A stretch of DNA of 64,000 nucleotides from Algoriphagus sediminis. Lineage in GTDB: Bacteria; Bacteroidota; Bacteroidia; Cytophagales; Cyclobacteriaceae. The stretch lies in assembly GCF_030403435.1 (NCBI RefSeq), contig NZ_JAUEPH010000003.1, forward strand, positions 248,001-312,000, given 5' to 3'. Under the pieces are notes generated by a model that ran no database searches, had not been told where the DNA came from, and saw only the letters and a program-made list of their open reading frames with translations. Numbering within the stretch: the stretch's first letter is position 1; every line of letters starts with the position of its first letter. Both the position numbers and the translations under genes were made by a program. Positions 34,730 through 42,662 of the stretch are shown here, in pieces.

Positions 34730-35038
34730 GTGACAAAAGCAGAAGTAATCACTAAGATTTCAGACAAAACAGGCATCCAGAAGGACGACGTAACCCAAAC
34801 AGTAGAGGCGTTCTTCAAAGTGATTAAGGATTCGATGGTTGAAGGAGAGAACATTTATATCCGAGGATTCGGTAGTTTCATCAATAAGAAGAGAGCCAAA
34901 AAAATCGCCCGTAACATCTCTCAAAATACCGCTATCGTCATTGACGAGCATTATATTCCTGCTTTCAAGCCCTCCAAAGTATTTGTGGAGCGAGTAAAGC
35001 AAAGCGATAAGATAAAGGAATTAGCACCTCAAGATTAA
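34730..35038 (+). CDS. HU/IHF-family nucleoid protein
   Basis: 102 residues with GTG start. 'MTKAEVITKISDKTGIQKDDVTQTVEAFFKVIKDSM' forms the dimerisation helices, and 'GENIYIRGFGSFINKKRAKKIARNI' leads into the DNA-binding arm, which carries 'SQNTAIVIDEHYIPAFKPSKVFVERVK'. The Gly-Phe-Gly-Ser signature is intact. The arm has Ile-Pro-Ala-Phe-Lys-Pro-Ser, the usual intercalating proline segment. The tail after residue 92 (SDKIKELAPQD) is longer than in standard 90-residue HU. It binds and bends DNA as a dimer. It starts a run with the TPR gene, the small basic protein and rng. Confidence 0.93.
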   Translation: MTKAEVITKISDKTGIQKDDVTQTVEAFFKVIKDSMVEGENIYIRGFGSFINKKRAKKIARNISQNTAIVIDEHYIPAFKPSKVFVERVKQSDKIKELAPQD

Positions 35039-35056
35039 GCTTAGGTGTAGGTTGAC

Positions 35057-35872
35057 ATGAAAAAGTCTCAGCTTCTGGTATCGGTTCTAGGTATCCTTGC
35101 GATTGTTGGTCTTTACAGTTTGCCAAAAGTAGTGGTGGACAATGAAGAAAACGTAGAAGGGCTCGCCGAAGAAAGCGAATCAGCCACCGGGATGGTGGAT
35201 ATGCATGAAGCTGAGCTTACTCCTGAGCAAGTAGAAGAGTTAGCGAAAAATCGAAATGTTGTGGAAAATGCTTCCACCATTGAAGATAAGCTAGCCTCGG
35301 CCCAAGTTTTGGCGGAAATATATATTGAACTGGGAAAGTTTGATAGTTCTGCCTACTACTATGGAGTGATAGCAGAAGAGACGGGATTACCTGCAGACCG
35401 AGAGGTGGCGGGTGATGCTTACTACGAAGCCTTCACTTTTGCTCTGGATCCTGAGAAAGTTGCTTATCTGGCAGAGGAAACCAGGTCTTATTTTAATTCT
35501 ATCTTGGAAGAAAATCCTGATAGATTAGATCTGAAAACCAAAGTTGCGATGACCTATGTATCATCAGCCAATCCGATGCAGGGGATAACCATGCTGAGGG
35601 GAATTCTAGAAGAAGACCCTCAAAATGAGGAAGCTCTTTTCAATATGGGCATCTTGTCAATACAGTCTGGACAATATAAAAGGGCTTCTGAACGTTTTGA
35701 GGAATTGGTAAAATATCATCCTCAGAATCTTCAGGGACAGTTTTATCTTGGAGTAAGCTATTTTGAGGCGAAACAGAATAACAAAGCGAAAGCTCAATTT
35801 GAGTTAGTGAAGGAAATGACTCAGGATGAAATGATCCTGGGAAGTATCCAGAGCTATCTCGATCAGTTGTAA
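35057..35872 (+). CDS. Membrane-anchored or exported TPR protein
   Basis: 271 residues with an N-terminal hydrophobic segment (about 4-22, LLVSVLGILAIVGLYSLP) that could be a signal anchor. Then an acidic linker, and tetratricopeptide-type helical repeats from about residue 75: 'ASAQVLAEIYIELGKFDSSAYYYGVIAEET', 'EDPQNEEALFNMGILSIQSGQYKRASERFEELVKYHPQNLQGQFYLGVSYFEAKQNNKAKAQFELV'. No enzymatic motif; it is probably a scaffold. It follows the HU gene by 18 nt and precedes the small basic protein gene by 29 nt, so co-transcription is likely. Confidence 0.85.
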   Translation: MKKSQLLVSVLGILAIVGLYSLPKVVVDNEENVEGLAEESESATGMVDMHEAELTPEQVEELAKNRNVVENASTIEDKLASAQVLAEIYIELGKFDSSAYYYGVIAEETGLPADREVAGDAYYEAFTFALDPEKVAYLAEETRSYFNSILEENPDRLDLKTKVAMTYVSSANPMQGITMLRGILEEDPQNEEALFNMGILSIQSGQYKRASERFEELVKYHPQNLQGQFYLGVSYFEAKQNNKAKAQFELVKEMTQDEMILGSIQSYLDQL

Positions 35873-35901
35873 ATATATTTCTAACTATAAATCAAAGAAT
35901 T

Positions 35902-35991
35902 ATGCCTTGCGGTAAGAAAAGAAAAAGACATAAGATCTCCACGCACAAGCGTAAGAAGAGACTAAGAAAAAACAGACACAAGAAGAAGTAA
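35902..35991 (+). CDS. 29-residue very basic protein (AURKAIP1/COX24-domain type, ribosome-associated)
   Basis: A tiny gene, ATG to TAA, encoding 29 residues of which about 19 are Lys, Arg or His: it begins MPCGKKRKRHKISTHK and ends RKNRHKKK. The pattern (basic, with a central His-Lys-x-Ser/x-His-Lys then Lys-Lys-Arg-Leu-Arg-Lys) matches the AURKAIP1/COX24 domain of mitochondrial mS38. It also resembles the short actinobacterial ribosomal protein bS22. It is therefore probably a small-subunit ribosomal protein. It lies between the TPR gene and rng on the plus strand. Composition alone makes accidental occurrence unlikely. Confidence 0.85.
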   Translation: MPCGKKRKRHKISTHKRKKRLRKNRHKKK

Positions 35992-36005
35992 TTTCACATT
36001 GTGAC

Positions 36006-36027
36006 TGGCCCTTAATTCGAAGGGCCA
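36006..36027 (+). promoter_or_regulatory. Strong hairpin in front of RNase G gene
   Basis: TGGCCCTT (36006-36013), loop AATTCG, AAGGGCCA (36020-36027). The perfect eight-pair GC-rich stem is followed by AAAAGTTC instead of a T run, 29 nt before the TTG start of rng. Either a 5'-leader structure or a weak terminator. Confidence 0.5.
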
Positions 36028-36056
36028 AAAGTTCATTTACATAATAACTATACGAT

Positions 36057-37628
36057 TTGAGTACGGAATTATTAATTGATTCTGCACAGGAAGGAAGTCG
36101 TATAGCCCTGCTAAGAGATAAGAAACTGGTTGAGTTGCATTCCGACGGAATGGATAATCAATTCAAGGTAGGTGATATATATCTCGGGACTGTTCGTAAG
36201 ATCGTCAATGGCTTAAATGCCGCTTTTATTGATGTGGGTTACGAAAAAGATGCATTTTTGCATTACCAGGACCTGGGAGCCAATTTCAACAGCCTGAATA
36301 AATTTACCAAGAAGGTACGTAACAATAACTATCAGGATTACAATCTCAAAGGCTTTAAAAACGAACCTGAAATTGATAAGGTGGGTAAGATTTCATCCAT
36401 TTTGTCAAAGAACAGCCAAATTTTGGTTCAGGTAGTAAAAGAGCCAATTTCCAGCAAGGGCCCAAGACTTTCCTGTGAGCTCTCTTTACCCGGTCGATAT
36501 CTGGTACTCGTTCCTTTTTCGGACTCTGTAAATGTGTCCAAAAAAATAAGAAGTAGCGACGAAAGAAAAAGACTTTTAAGACTTATCAACTCAATCAAAC
36601 CTGCCAATTTCGGTGTGATCATTCGTACCGTGGCTGAAGGTCAATCCGTGACAGAACTGGATAGAGATCTTCGAAATCTCGTTGACAAATGGGAGGCAGG
36701 TATGAGCAAGCTGAATAAAGCCAAGAGTCGGGACAAGGTAATAGGAGAAATGAGCATGGCTTCATCCTTAGTGAGAGACCTGCTTAATGAATCATTCGAT
36801 GGAATCACCGTAGAAGAAGAATCAACTTACGATCAAATTAAATCCTACATCAGGACTATTGCTCCTGAGAAAGAAAAAATTGTCAAGCTTTACAACGGTA
36901 AAGCCAAACTATTTGAAAGTTTTGGAATAGAGAAGCAGATCAAAAGCCTGTTTGGTCAGACGGTAAGCCTTCCGCAGGGAGGATATCTCATTATTGAGCA
37001 TACCGAAGCCCTTCACGTCGTGGATGTGAACAGTGGTAATAAATCAAACAAGGAAAATGATCAGGAGTCAACCGCGCTGAATACCAACTTGGTGGCAGCA
37101 AAAGAAATGGCTCGTCAGCTTCGCCTCCGGGATATGGGAGGAATCATCGTCATCGATTTTATCGATATGAAGCGCGCCGAAAATAAGAAAGCGGTGTACG
37201 AGGCGATGAAGGAAGAAATGAGTAGCGACAGATCAAAGCATACTGTACTGCCCTTAAGTAAATTTGGGCTCATGCAGATTACCCGTCAAAGGGTTCGCCC
37301 GGAGGTCAATATTACGACCCGAGAGGTTTGCCCCGCTTGTAACGGAACCGGTAAAATCCAAGCATCTATCTTGATTGCGGATAAACTGGAAGGCGATCTT
37401 GAACATATGGCTACGACCCAAAATGTGGAAAAAATACAGATAGCATTACATCCTTATCTGTATGCATACTTTACTCTAGGCTTTATTAGCAAAAGAGTGA
37501 AGTGGTTTTTCAAATATTACAAATGGATATCATTGATCAAAGATTCTTCACTACCAGTGACGGAATACAGATTTCTAAATAAATCTGGTGAGGAAATAGA
37601 ACTTACAGCAAAAAGCGGGGCTAATTAG
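36057..37628 (+). CDS. rng: Ribonuclease E/G family endoribonuclease
   Basis: Single-strand RNA endonuclease for rRNA and mRNA processing. 523 residues. The N-terminus 'STELLIDSAQEGSRIALLRDKKLVELH' matches RNase G relatives and fixes the TTG start at 36057. Then an S1 domain ('FKVGDIYLGTVRKIVNGLNAAFIDVGYEKDAFLHY', about 38-130), an RNase H-like/5'-sensor region, and the catalytic Asps in 'EALHVVDVNSGNK' and 'GGIIVIDFIDMKRAENK'. The zinc-link Cys motif is 'REVCPACNGTGKIQ' near residue 423. There is no long C-terminal degradosome scaffold. Last gene of the HU-TPR-small-protein run, closed by a terminator. Confidence 0.95.
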   Translation: MSTELLIDSAQEGSRIALLRDKKLVELHSDGMDNQFKVGDIYLGTVRKIVNGLNAAFIDVGYEKDAFLHYQDLGANFNSLNKFTKKVRNNNYQDYNLKGFKNEPEIDKVGKISSILSKNSQILVQVVKEPISSKGPRLSCELSLPGRYLVLVPFSDSVNVSKKIRSSDERKRLLRLINSIKPANFGVIIRTVAEGQSVTELDRDLRNLVDKWEAGMSKLNKAKSRDKVIGEMSMASSLVRDLLNESFDGITVEEESTYDQIKSYIRTIAPEKEKIVKLYNGKAKLFESFGIEKQIKSLFGQTVSLPQGGYLIIEHTEALHVVDVNSGNKSNKENDQESTALNTNLVAAKEMARQLRLRDMGGIIVIDFIDMKRAENKKAVYEAMKEEMSSDRSKHTVLPLSKFGLMQITRQRVRPEVNITTREVCPACNGTGKIQASILIADKLEGDLEHMATTQNVEKIQIALHPYLYAYFTLGFISKRVKWFFKYYKWISLIKDSSLPVTEYRFLNKSGEEIELTAKSGAN

Positions 37629-37642
37629 TCCCGCTTTTTTTT
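37611..37642 (+). terminator. Intrinsic terminator of rng
   Basis: AAAAGCGGG (37611-37619) pairs with CCCGCTTTT (37632-37640) around a TAATTA core and continues as T. The left arm lies within the last codons of rng. Confidence 0.85.
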
Positions 37643-37658
37643 GCTCTAATTTTTATGG

Positions 37659-38792
37659 TCATTCCAGGATATCATCGAAGGATAGCCTCACATAGGCCAC
37701 TTCATCTTCGGAGTGAGGATTCCCAATCCATATATAAAAACCATCTGGGGTATTGAATCCCCCGGTCTCGAAAGGCATGTCTATTTCGGCTTTTAATCTT
37801 AGGGAACTATCTAAAACCACCATTTTAAGGATAGGTATTTTTCCGTCTTCTCGATTTTCTTTGGTATCGGGAATGGGAATTGCCTGCCTTAGTAAAACCT
37901 GTTCCTTCTCTGCCCAAGAAATTCCTGAATACTTGCTTGAGTTATTGTCCTGAAAAAACACTACCCATTCTCCTTGTTGACTTTGGCCTCCCTTGAGATA
38001 ATTCATCGGTTCCCTAGTCCCTGCATAAACTTTCTTTTTTAGGCCTTTTCCTAGTACAATTAGAGAATCACTTGCTGGTAAAGAAACTACCATAATATTT
38101 TGGTTATGCAAATAGGAGTTTTGGTATCTTCCAAAGCCTGGGTCGTTTAGAAATTGCTGATAATTCTCAGGCCATTGGAACGAAAGGTACTCAAATGAGT
38201 CGGCCTCTGGATCAAATTTTAGAATCCAATCTTCATATTGAACGACTTGTTCATTTAGGACAAATGGAGCATCGGGGATGAGAACAGAGGACCCTACGCG
38301 AAAAACTTTTGCTCCCATTCTTGTGCTGTAATTTACAGATTGGCGGTTTTCATTGGCCTCCGGCAAAGCGTATCGGGCGATCACTCTCCCGAAGTGATCT
38401 GCTTTTATGAGATTGACCTCTGAAAGGAACCAAATAAAATCTTCCTCTATAAAATATCCCTGATTAAAACTCCCTATTCCATTTGGACCCTCCTGTTCGT
38501 AATCCTGAGTCCGAAGAATTCTCCCATCTGGATAACTGTACTCATATATGGTTCCATCTATGAAAGTTTTCAGAACTATTCTATTCTCTTCTGTTTCAAA
38601 AAAACTGAAATCGTAACCTAGCTCTTTTGTATTTGGGCTCTTTTCTAAATAAAGTGTATCAACAACCAGGTCTTCAAAGTTTACTTCAACTATTTGCTCC
38701 GGATCTTTTTCGCAGGAAATCCAAAAAGGAAAAAGAAGGACCATACTAATTCGCATAAGCCTCTTTGTAGCAATCATCTTGTTCTGAATCAT
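37659..38792 (-). CDS. DUF4221 lipoprotein (predicted beta-propeller)
   Basis: 377 residues. Lipoprotein signal with lipobox WISC near residue 27, then a long beta-rich domain. Features of the DUF4221 family, which is expanded in Cyclobacteriaceae, are 'VDTLYLEKSPNTKELGYDFSFFETEENRIV', 'GPNGIGSFNQGYFIEEDFIWFLSEVNLIKADHFGRVIARYAL' and, near the end, 'FNTPDGFYIWIGNPHSEDEVAYVRLSF'. The spaced YEYSYPDGRI-type strands suggest a six-bladed propeller. In-frame ATGs at 38777 and 38756 are also possible starts. Function unknown; predicted on the periplasmic or outer leaflet. Confidence 0.78.
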   Translation of the reverse strand: MIQNKMIATKRLMRISMVLLFPFWISCEKDPEQIVEVNFEDLVVDTLYLEKSPNTKELGYDFSFFETEENRIVLKTFIDGTIYEYSYPDGRILRTQDYEQEGPNGIGSFNQGYFIEEDFIWFLSEVNLIKADHFGRVIARYALPEANENRQSVNYSTRMGAKVFRVGSSVLIPDAPFVLNEQVVQYEDWILKFDPEADSFEYLSFQWPENYQQFLNDPGFGRYQNSYLHNQNIMVVSLPASDSLIVLGKGLKKKVYAGTREPMNYLKGGQSQQGEWVVFFQDNNSSKYSGISWAEKEQVLLRQAIPIPDTKENREDGKIPILKMVVLDSSLRLKAEIDMPFETGGFNTPDGFYIWIGNPHSEDEVAYVRLSFDDILE

Positions 38793-38847
38793 GGGTAAAT
38801 TATAGCACTCTAGGAATTGGTGTCCCTAAATGGGGTCTGCGGTCTCT

Positions 38848-40068
38848 TTATTTCTTTATAAACTCTAATTCGTCCCAATACTCCCTGAGTAAAATTTGTT
38901 CAGGTTTATTGGAAAAAAGGCTGTAGTTCAGCATTACTTTTTCCACTCTAAGGGAATGAATTCCAGCTTCCAGCCCTGTGATGTCAAAAGTAGTTTCATA
39001 AACTTTTTGATCGGTAATTTGAATTCTATTTCTCCTCCAAGCCCCGGGTTTAATTATTTGGTCATTGAGGTAAAATCTGTATAAATCCGGCGTGTCTTCT
39101 AAGACATGCCAGCCCATGGAATCTAACTCCAAGCGGAATTGATCATTTAAATCTTTCAGAGTTTTAGTGTCTCCCTGATATCTCGCCACACCCACTCGAA
39201 GAAGGTCAGACTCCACCGTCTCCTTCGGAAGGAATATTCGAGGATATCTGCTCTCTTCATCATGGAATTCTGCATAAGTGAGGCCCTTCGTTGGCCATTC
39301 TCTTTCTCTTTCCAGCAGATTGGTTTTGTTATTGAACATGGAAAAATCCCTGACATCTTCATAGATAAGTGGGACTGCGAATGCAAAAATGACAAGCGTA
39401 TAGAAAGTACTGAACCATTTACCAAGGTTGCTTTGGTAAATTGCCGTAACACTTCCCATCATAGTCGTGGCTAGGTACTCTTTCCATTTAGATTTCTTAC
39501 TTGCCAATTGAAGGATGACAAAAAGTAAAATGCTTGCTAAGAAAATGAAGTAAATAACCACGAAACTGATATCCAGCCAGATATAAACGAAAAGTAAAAT
39601 GCCCAGGTAAACAGTGAAGACGAGAATGATGAACACTTGGGATATGGGATAAGCGAAGGTCATGCTGCAGATTCTCTCCATCTGAAGGACCAGTTCCCCA
39701 GGCTTTTTGTAATTATAATTCTGCGACATTTTGAAGAGTTTTTCATTGATTACCCCTTCAGGAAATGCATAACTAAGACCTAGAAGTCCGGCCCAGATAA
39801 AACGTAGCGCCAGATGCACCACAAAAAAGATTTTGAATACAGAAATGATGGCACTTAGGTAAAGTAGAACCAACATCCCGCCAACAAAATGAAGTCCTAC
39901 GTCCTGGATTAAGCGGGCAGAAAAAGCATAGATTTTTGAGGGAAATGCAAAAAGAAAGGCTAGGATAATACCTGAAATAATAACCTCAGGTTCCCAGCTA
40001 TTCCGTTGGAGGTTTTCCAGCCAGGTGAGTTCAGCCTTAGTTTTATTTAAATCCTGGTTTTCACTCAT
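38848..40068 (-). CDS. Polytopic membrane protein of unknown function, third gene of a LytS/LytTR operon
   Basis: About 406 residues. A short N-terminal cytoplasmic stretch with 'WLENLQRNSWEPEVIISGIILAFLFAFPSKIYAF' is followed by about six hydrophobic segments up to residue 265 (HFVGGMLVLLYLSAIISVFKIFFVVHLALRF, 'ISQVFIILVFTVYLGILLFVYIWLDISFVVIYF', 'FYTLVIFAFAVPLIYE'), then a soluble C-terminal domain of about 145 residues. The last part ('KPGAWRRNRIQITDQKVYETTFDITGLEAGIHSLRVEKV') looks beta-rich. Start at the ATG at 40068; the in-frame codon at 40107 is TTG and overlaps the upstream gene. It lies 23 nt after the response-regulator gene and may be its co-expressed partner. Confidence 0.72.
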   Translation of the reverse strand: MSENQDLNKTKAELTWLENLQRNSWEPEVIISGIILAFLFAFPSKIYAFSARLIQDVGLHFVGGMLVLLYLSAIISVFKIFFVVHLALRFIWAGLLGLSYAFPEGVINEKLFKMSQNYNYKKPGELVLQMERICSMTFAYPISQVFIILVFTVYLGILLFVYIWLDISFVVIYFIFLASILLFVILQLASKKSKWKEYLATTMMGSVTAIYQSNLGKWFSTFYTLVIFAFAVPLIYEDVRDFSMFNNKTNLLEREREWPTKGLTYAEFHDEESRYPRIFLPKETVESDLLRVGVARYQGDTKTLKDLNDQFRLELDSMGWHVLEDTPDLYRFYLNDQIIKPGAWRRNRIQITDQKVYETTFDITGLEAGIHSLRVEKVMLNYSLFSNKPEQILLREYWDELEFIKK

Positions 40069-40091
40069 TTCACTAAGGTAAAAGTTCCGGG

Positions 40092-40844
40092 CTATTTGTC
40101 TAACCAATTTTTAAAATCTGCCACTCTTTCTCTGCTTACGATTACATCTGAATCTTTGGAATGTAAGAGTTTAATTTTCAGGCGACTGTTAGAGTGGGCA
40201 TATATTTCTTCAATGGAATCTGGAGAAATAAGGTACTTCCTATTGATTCTAAAAAATTCATCAGGGTCCAGCTGGTTTTCCAGTGTCTCTAGATTTGAAT
40301 CTAAAATGTATCGTTTCCCAGCATGGGTCTGAAGATAGGTGGCACGAGACTCGCTGTAAAAAAATGCTGCTTCCGTGACATTTATACTTTGGATTTTTTC
40401 ACCGAATTTAACCAGAAACCTGCTTTTATACTTTTTCGAAGGACTTTGGAGAAGGGACTTGATTTCCGTGATATCCACGGTTGTTTTTATTTGGTTTGAT
40501 CGGAATTTTTCAAGGGCTTTTTCCAGGGCGTCAGGGTCAAGAGGCTTTAGCAAATAATCCACTGCATTTACCTCAAAAGCTCTTATGGCGTACTGGTCGA
40601 ATGCAGTGGTAAAAATAACCGGAGATTTAATATCCACTTCCTGGAAAATTTCAAAACTGATTCCATCTGCGAGCTGTATGTCACAGAAAATTAAATCTGG
40701 TTCCGGGTTTGTGTTAAGCCAATCAATTGAGGACTGCACAGTATCAAGGTTCCCATGCATTTCCGCCTCAGGTAAGCGGGCCTGAAGAAGCCTTTTTAAT
40801 CTGGCCGCTGCGGGGTTTTCATCCTCAATAATTAAAATATTCAT
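40092..40844 (-). CDS. LytTR-family response regulator
   Basis: 250 residues. The receiver domain (1-about 115: 'ILIIEDENPAAARLKRLLQ', phospho-acceptor Asp55 in 'DLIFCDIQLADG', 'PVIFTTAFDQYAIRAFEVNAVDYLLKPLDP') joins a C-terminal LytTR DNA-binding domain (about 145-250: 'RFLVKFGEKIQSINVTEAAFFYSESRATYLQTHAGKRYILDSNLETLENQLDPDEFFRINRKYLIS'). Its start overlaps the histidine-kinase stop by 4 nt, so it is translationally coupled. The target genes are unknown. Confidence 0.95.
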   Translation of the reverse strand: MNILIIEDENPAAARLKRLLQARLPEAEMHGNLDTVQSSIDWLNTNPEPDLIFCDIQLADGISFEIFQEVDIKSPVIFTTAFDQYAIRAFEVNAVDYLLKPLDPDALEKALEKFRSNQIKTTVDITEIKSLLQSPSKKYKSRFLVKFGEKIQSINVTEAAFFYSESRATYLQTHAGKRYILDSNLETLENQLDPDEFFRINRKYLISPDSIEEIYAHSNSRLKIKLLHSKDSDVIVSRERVADFKNWLDK

Positions 40845-41929
40845 GCCTTTATCTCAATCAGTGGTAGCCGAACCACAAATTCATCTTCACTATTTACGAT
40901 TATGGGCTTTCTGCTCGAAAGAAACTCATATCTCAAATCGATGTTTTTCAAACCAATACCTGTCGACTCCTCATGTTGTACTCGCTTTGGTTGGTAGGTG
41001 TTGGAAACGATCAAGTCATTTTCATCCTTGAAAATATCTATGAAAAGCGGGTTGTTTCTACTTGCTTCATTGTGCTTAATGGCGTTTTCTAAAAGCAACT
41101 GAAGTGATAAAGGAGGGATTTGTCCCTTGGCATCCTCCTCCTTAACTCTGATCGAGTAAGCGAGGCCATCCTCAAACCTGAGCTTTTGGAGCTCAAGGTA
41201 ATTTTTGGCAAAGCTCAATTCTTGGCTTAGAGGCACCAGCTCCTCCTGTTGTACCTCCAAGACATATCGGTATATTTTCGACAATTTCTGGATGAACTCC
41301 GCAGACCTATCTGCATCCTCATAGACCAAATTACTGAGGACATTCAGGGAGTTAAATAAGAAGTGGGGATTTAGTTGGTTCTTTAAGGATTGGTATTGGG
41401 TTGAGATTTTTTCAGTCCTCAATTTTTCAGCTTCAATTGCTGATTTTCGCCATTCGAAAAGCCATGATCTGGTTGTAAAAATGGCCATAAAAATAAAAGC
41501 GAAAATCATGGGAGCCTCTGTACCCTGACCTATCCCCCTCCATGGTATGTTATCCAAAGTAAACTGCCCGGTAAAATAGGCTATCCCAAAAACGATGATA
41601 TAAGAAGCAACAAAAGTATAGGCCATATACGTGATCACCGTCAGGATTAACCTCTTCGCCGGCTTCTCAATCCAAGACATCTTTTTGTCAAAAAAGAAAT
41701 CTACTTGGCTACCACCAAAGCTTAAGGCGGAGGAGAAAATAAATCCAAAAATAAAGCTTTGAAAAACTTCCCCTATTCCTTCTGATGAAAGATAATACCC
41801 AGGGTTAAAACTGATATTTATGACAGTAATTATGGTGGCAATACCAATATTGATTAGGATAAACTTTGGCATACTTACCCAAAGTCCTTTTTCAATCCTT
41901 TTATTGAGGCTAATGCTTTCTTCTGTCAT
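40841..41929 (-). CDS. LytS-type sensor histidine kinase
   Basis: 362 residues. About four membrane segments (residues about 20-155) and then a His-kinase domain of the LytS type. The phospho-acceptor is His189 in 'NQLNPHFLFNSLNVLSNL', the N-box is 'PLSLQLLLENAIKHNE', and 'GIGLKNIDLRYEFL' is the G-box. No periplasmic sensor domain is obvious, so the signal may be sensed within the membrane. It is the first gene of a three-gene operon with the LytTR regulator (4-nt overlap) and the membrane protein. Confidence 0.94.
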   Translation of the reverse strand: MTEESISLNKRIEKGLWVSMPKFILINIGIATIITVINISFNPGYYLSSEGIGEVFQSFIFGFIFSSALSFGGSQVDFFFDKKMSWIEKPAKRLILTVITYMAYTFVASYIIVFGIAYFTGQFTLDNIPWRGIGQGTEAPMIFAFIFMAIFTTRSWLFEWRKSAIEAEKLRTEKISTQYQSLKNQLNPHFLFNSLNVLSNLVYEDADRSAEFIQKLSKIYRYVLEVQQEELVPLSQELSFAKNYLELQKLRFEDGLAYSIRVKEEDAKGQIPPLSLQLLLENAIKHNEASRNNPLFIDIFKDENDLIVSNTYQPKRVQHEESTGIGLKNIDLRYEFLSSRKPIIVNSEDEFVVRLPLIEIKA

Positions 41930-41944
41930 GGCATTGAAGATATC

Positions 41945-41989
41945 AAAAAAGAACCAATAGCACAGTAGACTGTTATTATTGGCTCTTTT
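41945..41989 (-). terminator. Terminator downstream of the secreted helical protein gene
   Basis: On the minus strand AAAAGAGCCAATA (41989-41977) pairs with TATTGGTTCTTTT (41959-41947) with one G-T pair, and T continues. It separates the receptor/secreted-protein pair from the downstream two-component operon. Confidence 0.75.
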
Positions 41990-42012
41990 AGATTGTGATC
42001 AATTAAATTGGC

Positions 42013-42651
42013 TTAGTTACAACTTTCATACATTTGTTTCGCTTGCTCATAGCCCCAAGAAGGCAGAAGGTAGTTCTCATCGATTTTTTCTTTTTCTTTT
42101 TCGAAGAGGTCAAGACTCATTTTGAACATACCGCATGCCTTTTCAGTCCCCTGCCCGAAAAACTGAGCGATTCCTCTCTCCATCTGAGCCATAAGATACA
42201 CGGCTCTGGGATTGCTTCGGTCCTGGCCAATTGCCTTTCCAAAAGTTTCCATAGTAGGTCCGCTCATACTTTGACCCCTTGACCCTGGATCTACACTGAC
42301 CATTCCCATCATAATGTATCCTTCGAGTGCGGTAATTTCAGAATTAGATGCTCCTGCATCCTGTAAAATTTTCAGATAGCTTTGGGCTTCTTCAAAGTAT
42401 GCATCTTTGTCTACATCAAATCGAAGTCCAGCTTCAGTTTGCACTAGAGCAGCATAGTACATAGGCAACCATTCGCTCATATTTGCCTGAGCAATTCTCA
42501 AAAATCCATTTTTAACGTCCTGAGCTTCTGCATCTGAGCTGATGTTATTCATTTTCTGGATTTGCGCTTTCATTGCTTCTTCATATTCTGAAGCTAATGC
42601 AGTGAGACTGCTCATAAATGCCAATACTAGGATTAGAGTTAGATTTTTCAT
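42013..42651 (-). CDS. Small exported helical-repeat protein of unknown function
   Basis: 212 residues with a signal peptide (residues 1-20, ending ALASEYE). The mature part is nearly all helical with TPR-like spacing: 'EAQDVKNGFLRIAQANMSEWLPMYYAALVQTEAGL', 'YFEEAQSYLKILQDAGASNSEITALEGYIMMG', 'NPRAVYLMAQMERGIAQFFGQGTEKACGMFKMSLDLF'. One Cys occurs near residue 175 and one near the C-terminus (YESCN), so a disulphide is possible. It starts 11 nt after the TonB-dependent receptor stop and is probably expressed with it. Several Bacteroidota receptors have such a periplasmic or surface partner; the role here is unknown. Confidence 0.75.
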   Translation of the reverse strand: MKNLTLILVLAFMSSLTALASEYEEAMKAQIQKMNNISSDAEAQDVKNGFLRIAQANMSEWLPMYYAALVQTEAGLRFDVDKDAYFEEAQSYLKILQDAGASNSEITALEGYIMMGMVSVDPGSRGQSMSGPTMETFGKAIGQDRSNPRAVYLMAQMERGIAQFFGQGTEKACGMFKMSLDLFEKEKEKIDENYLLPSWGYEQAKQMYESCN

Positions 42652-42662
42652 GATTATAAATT

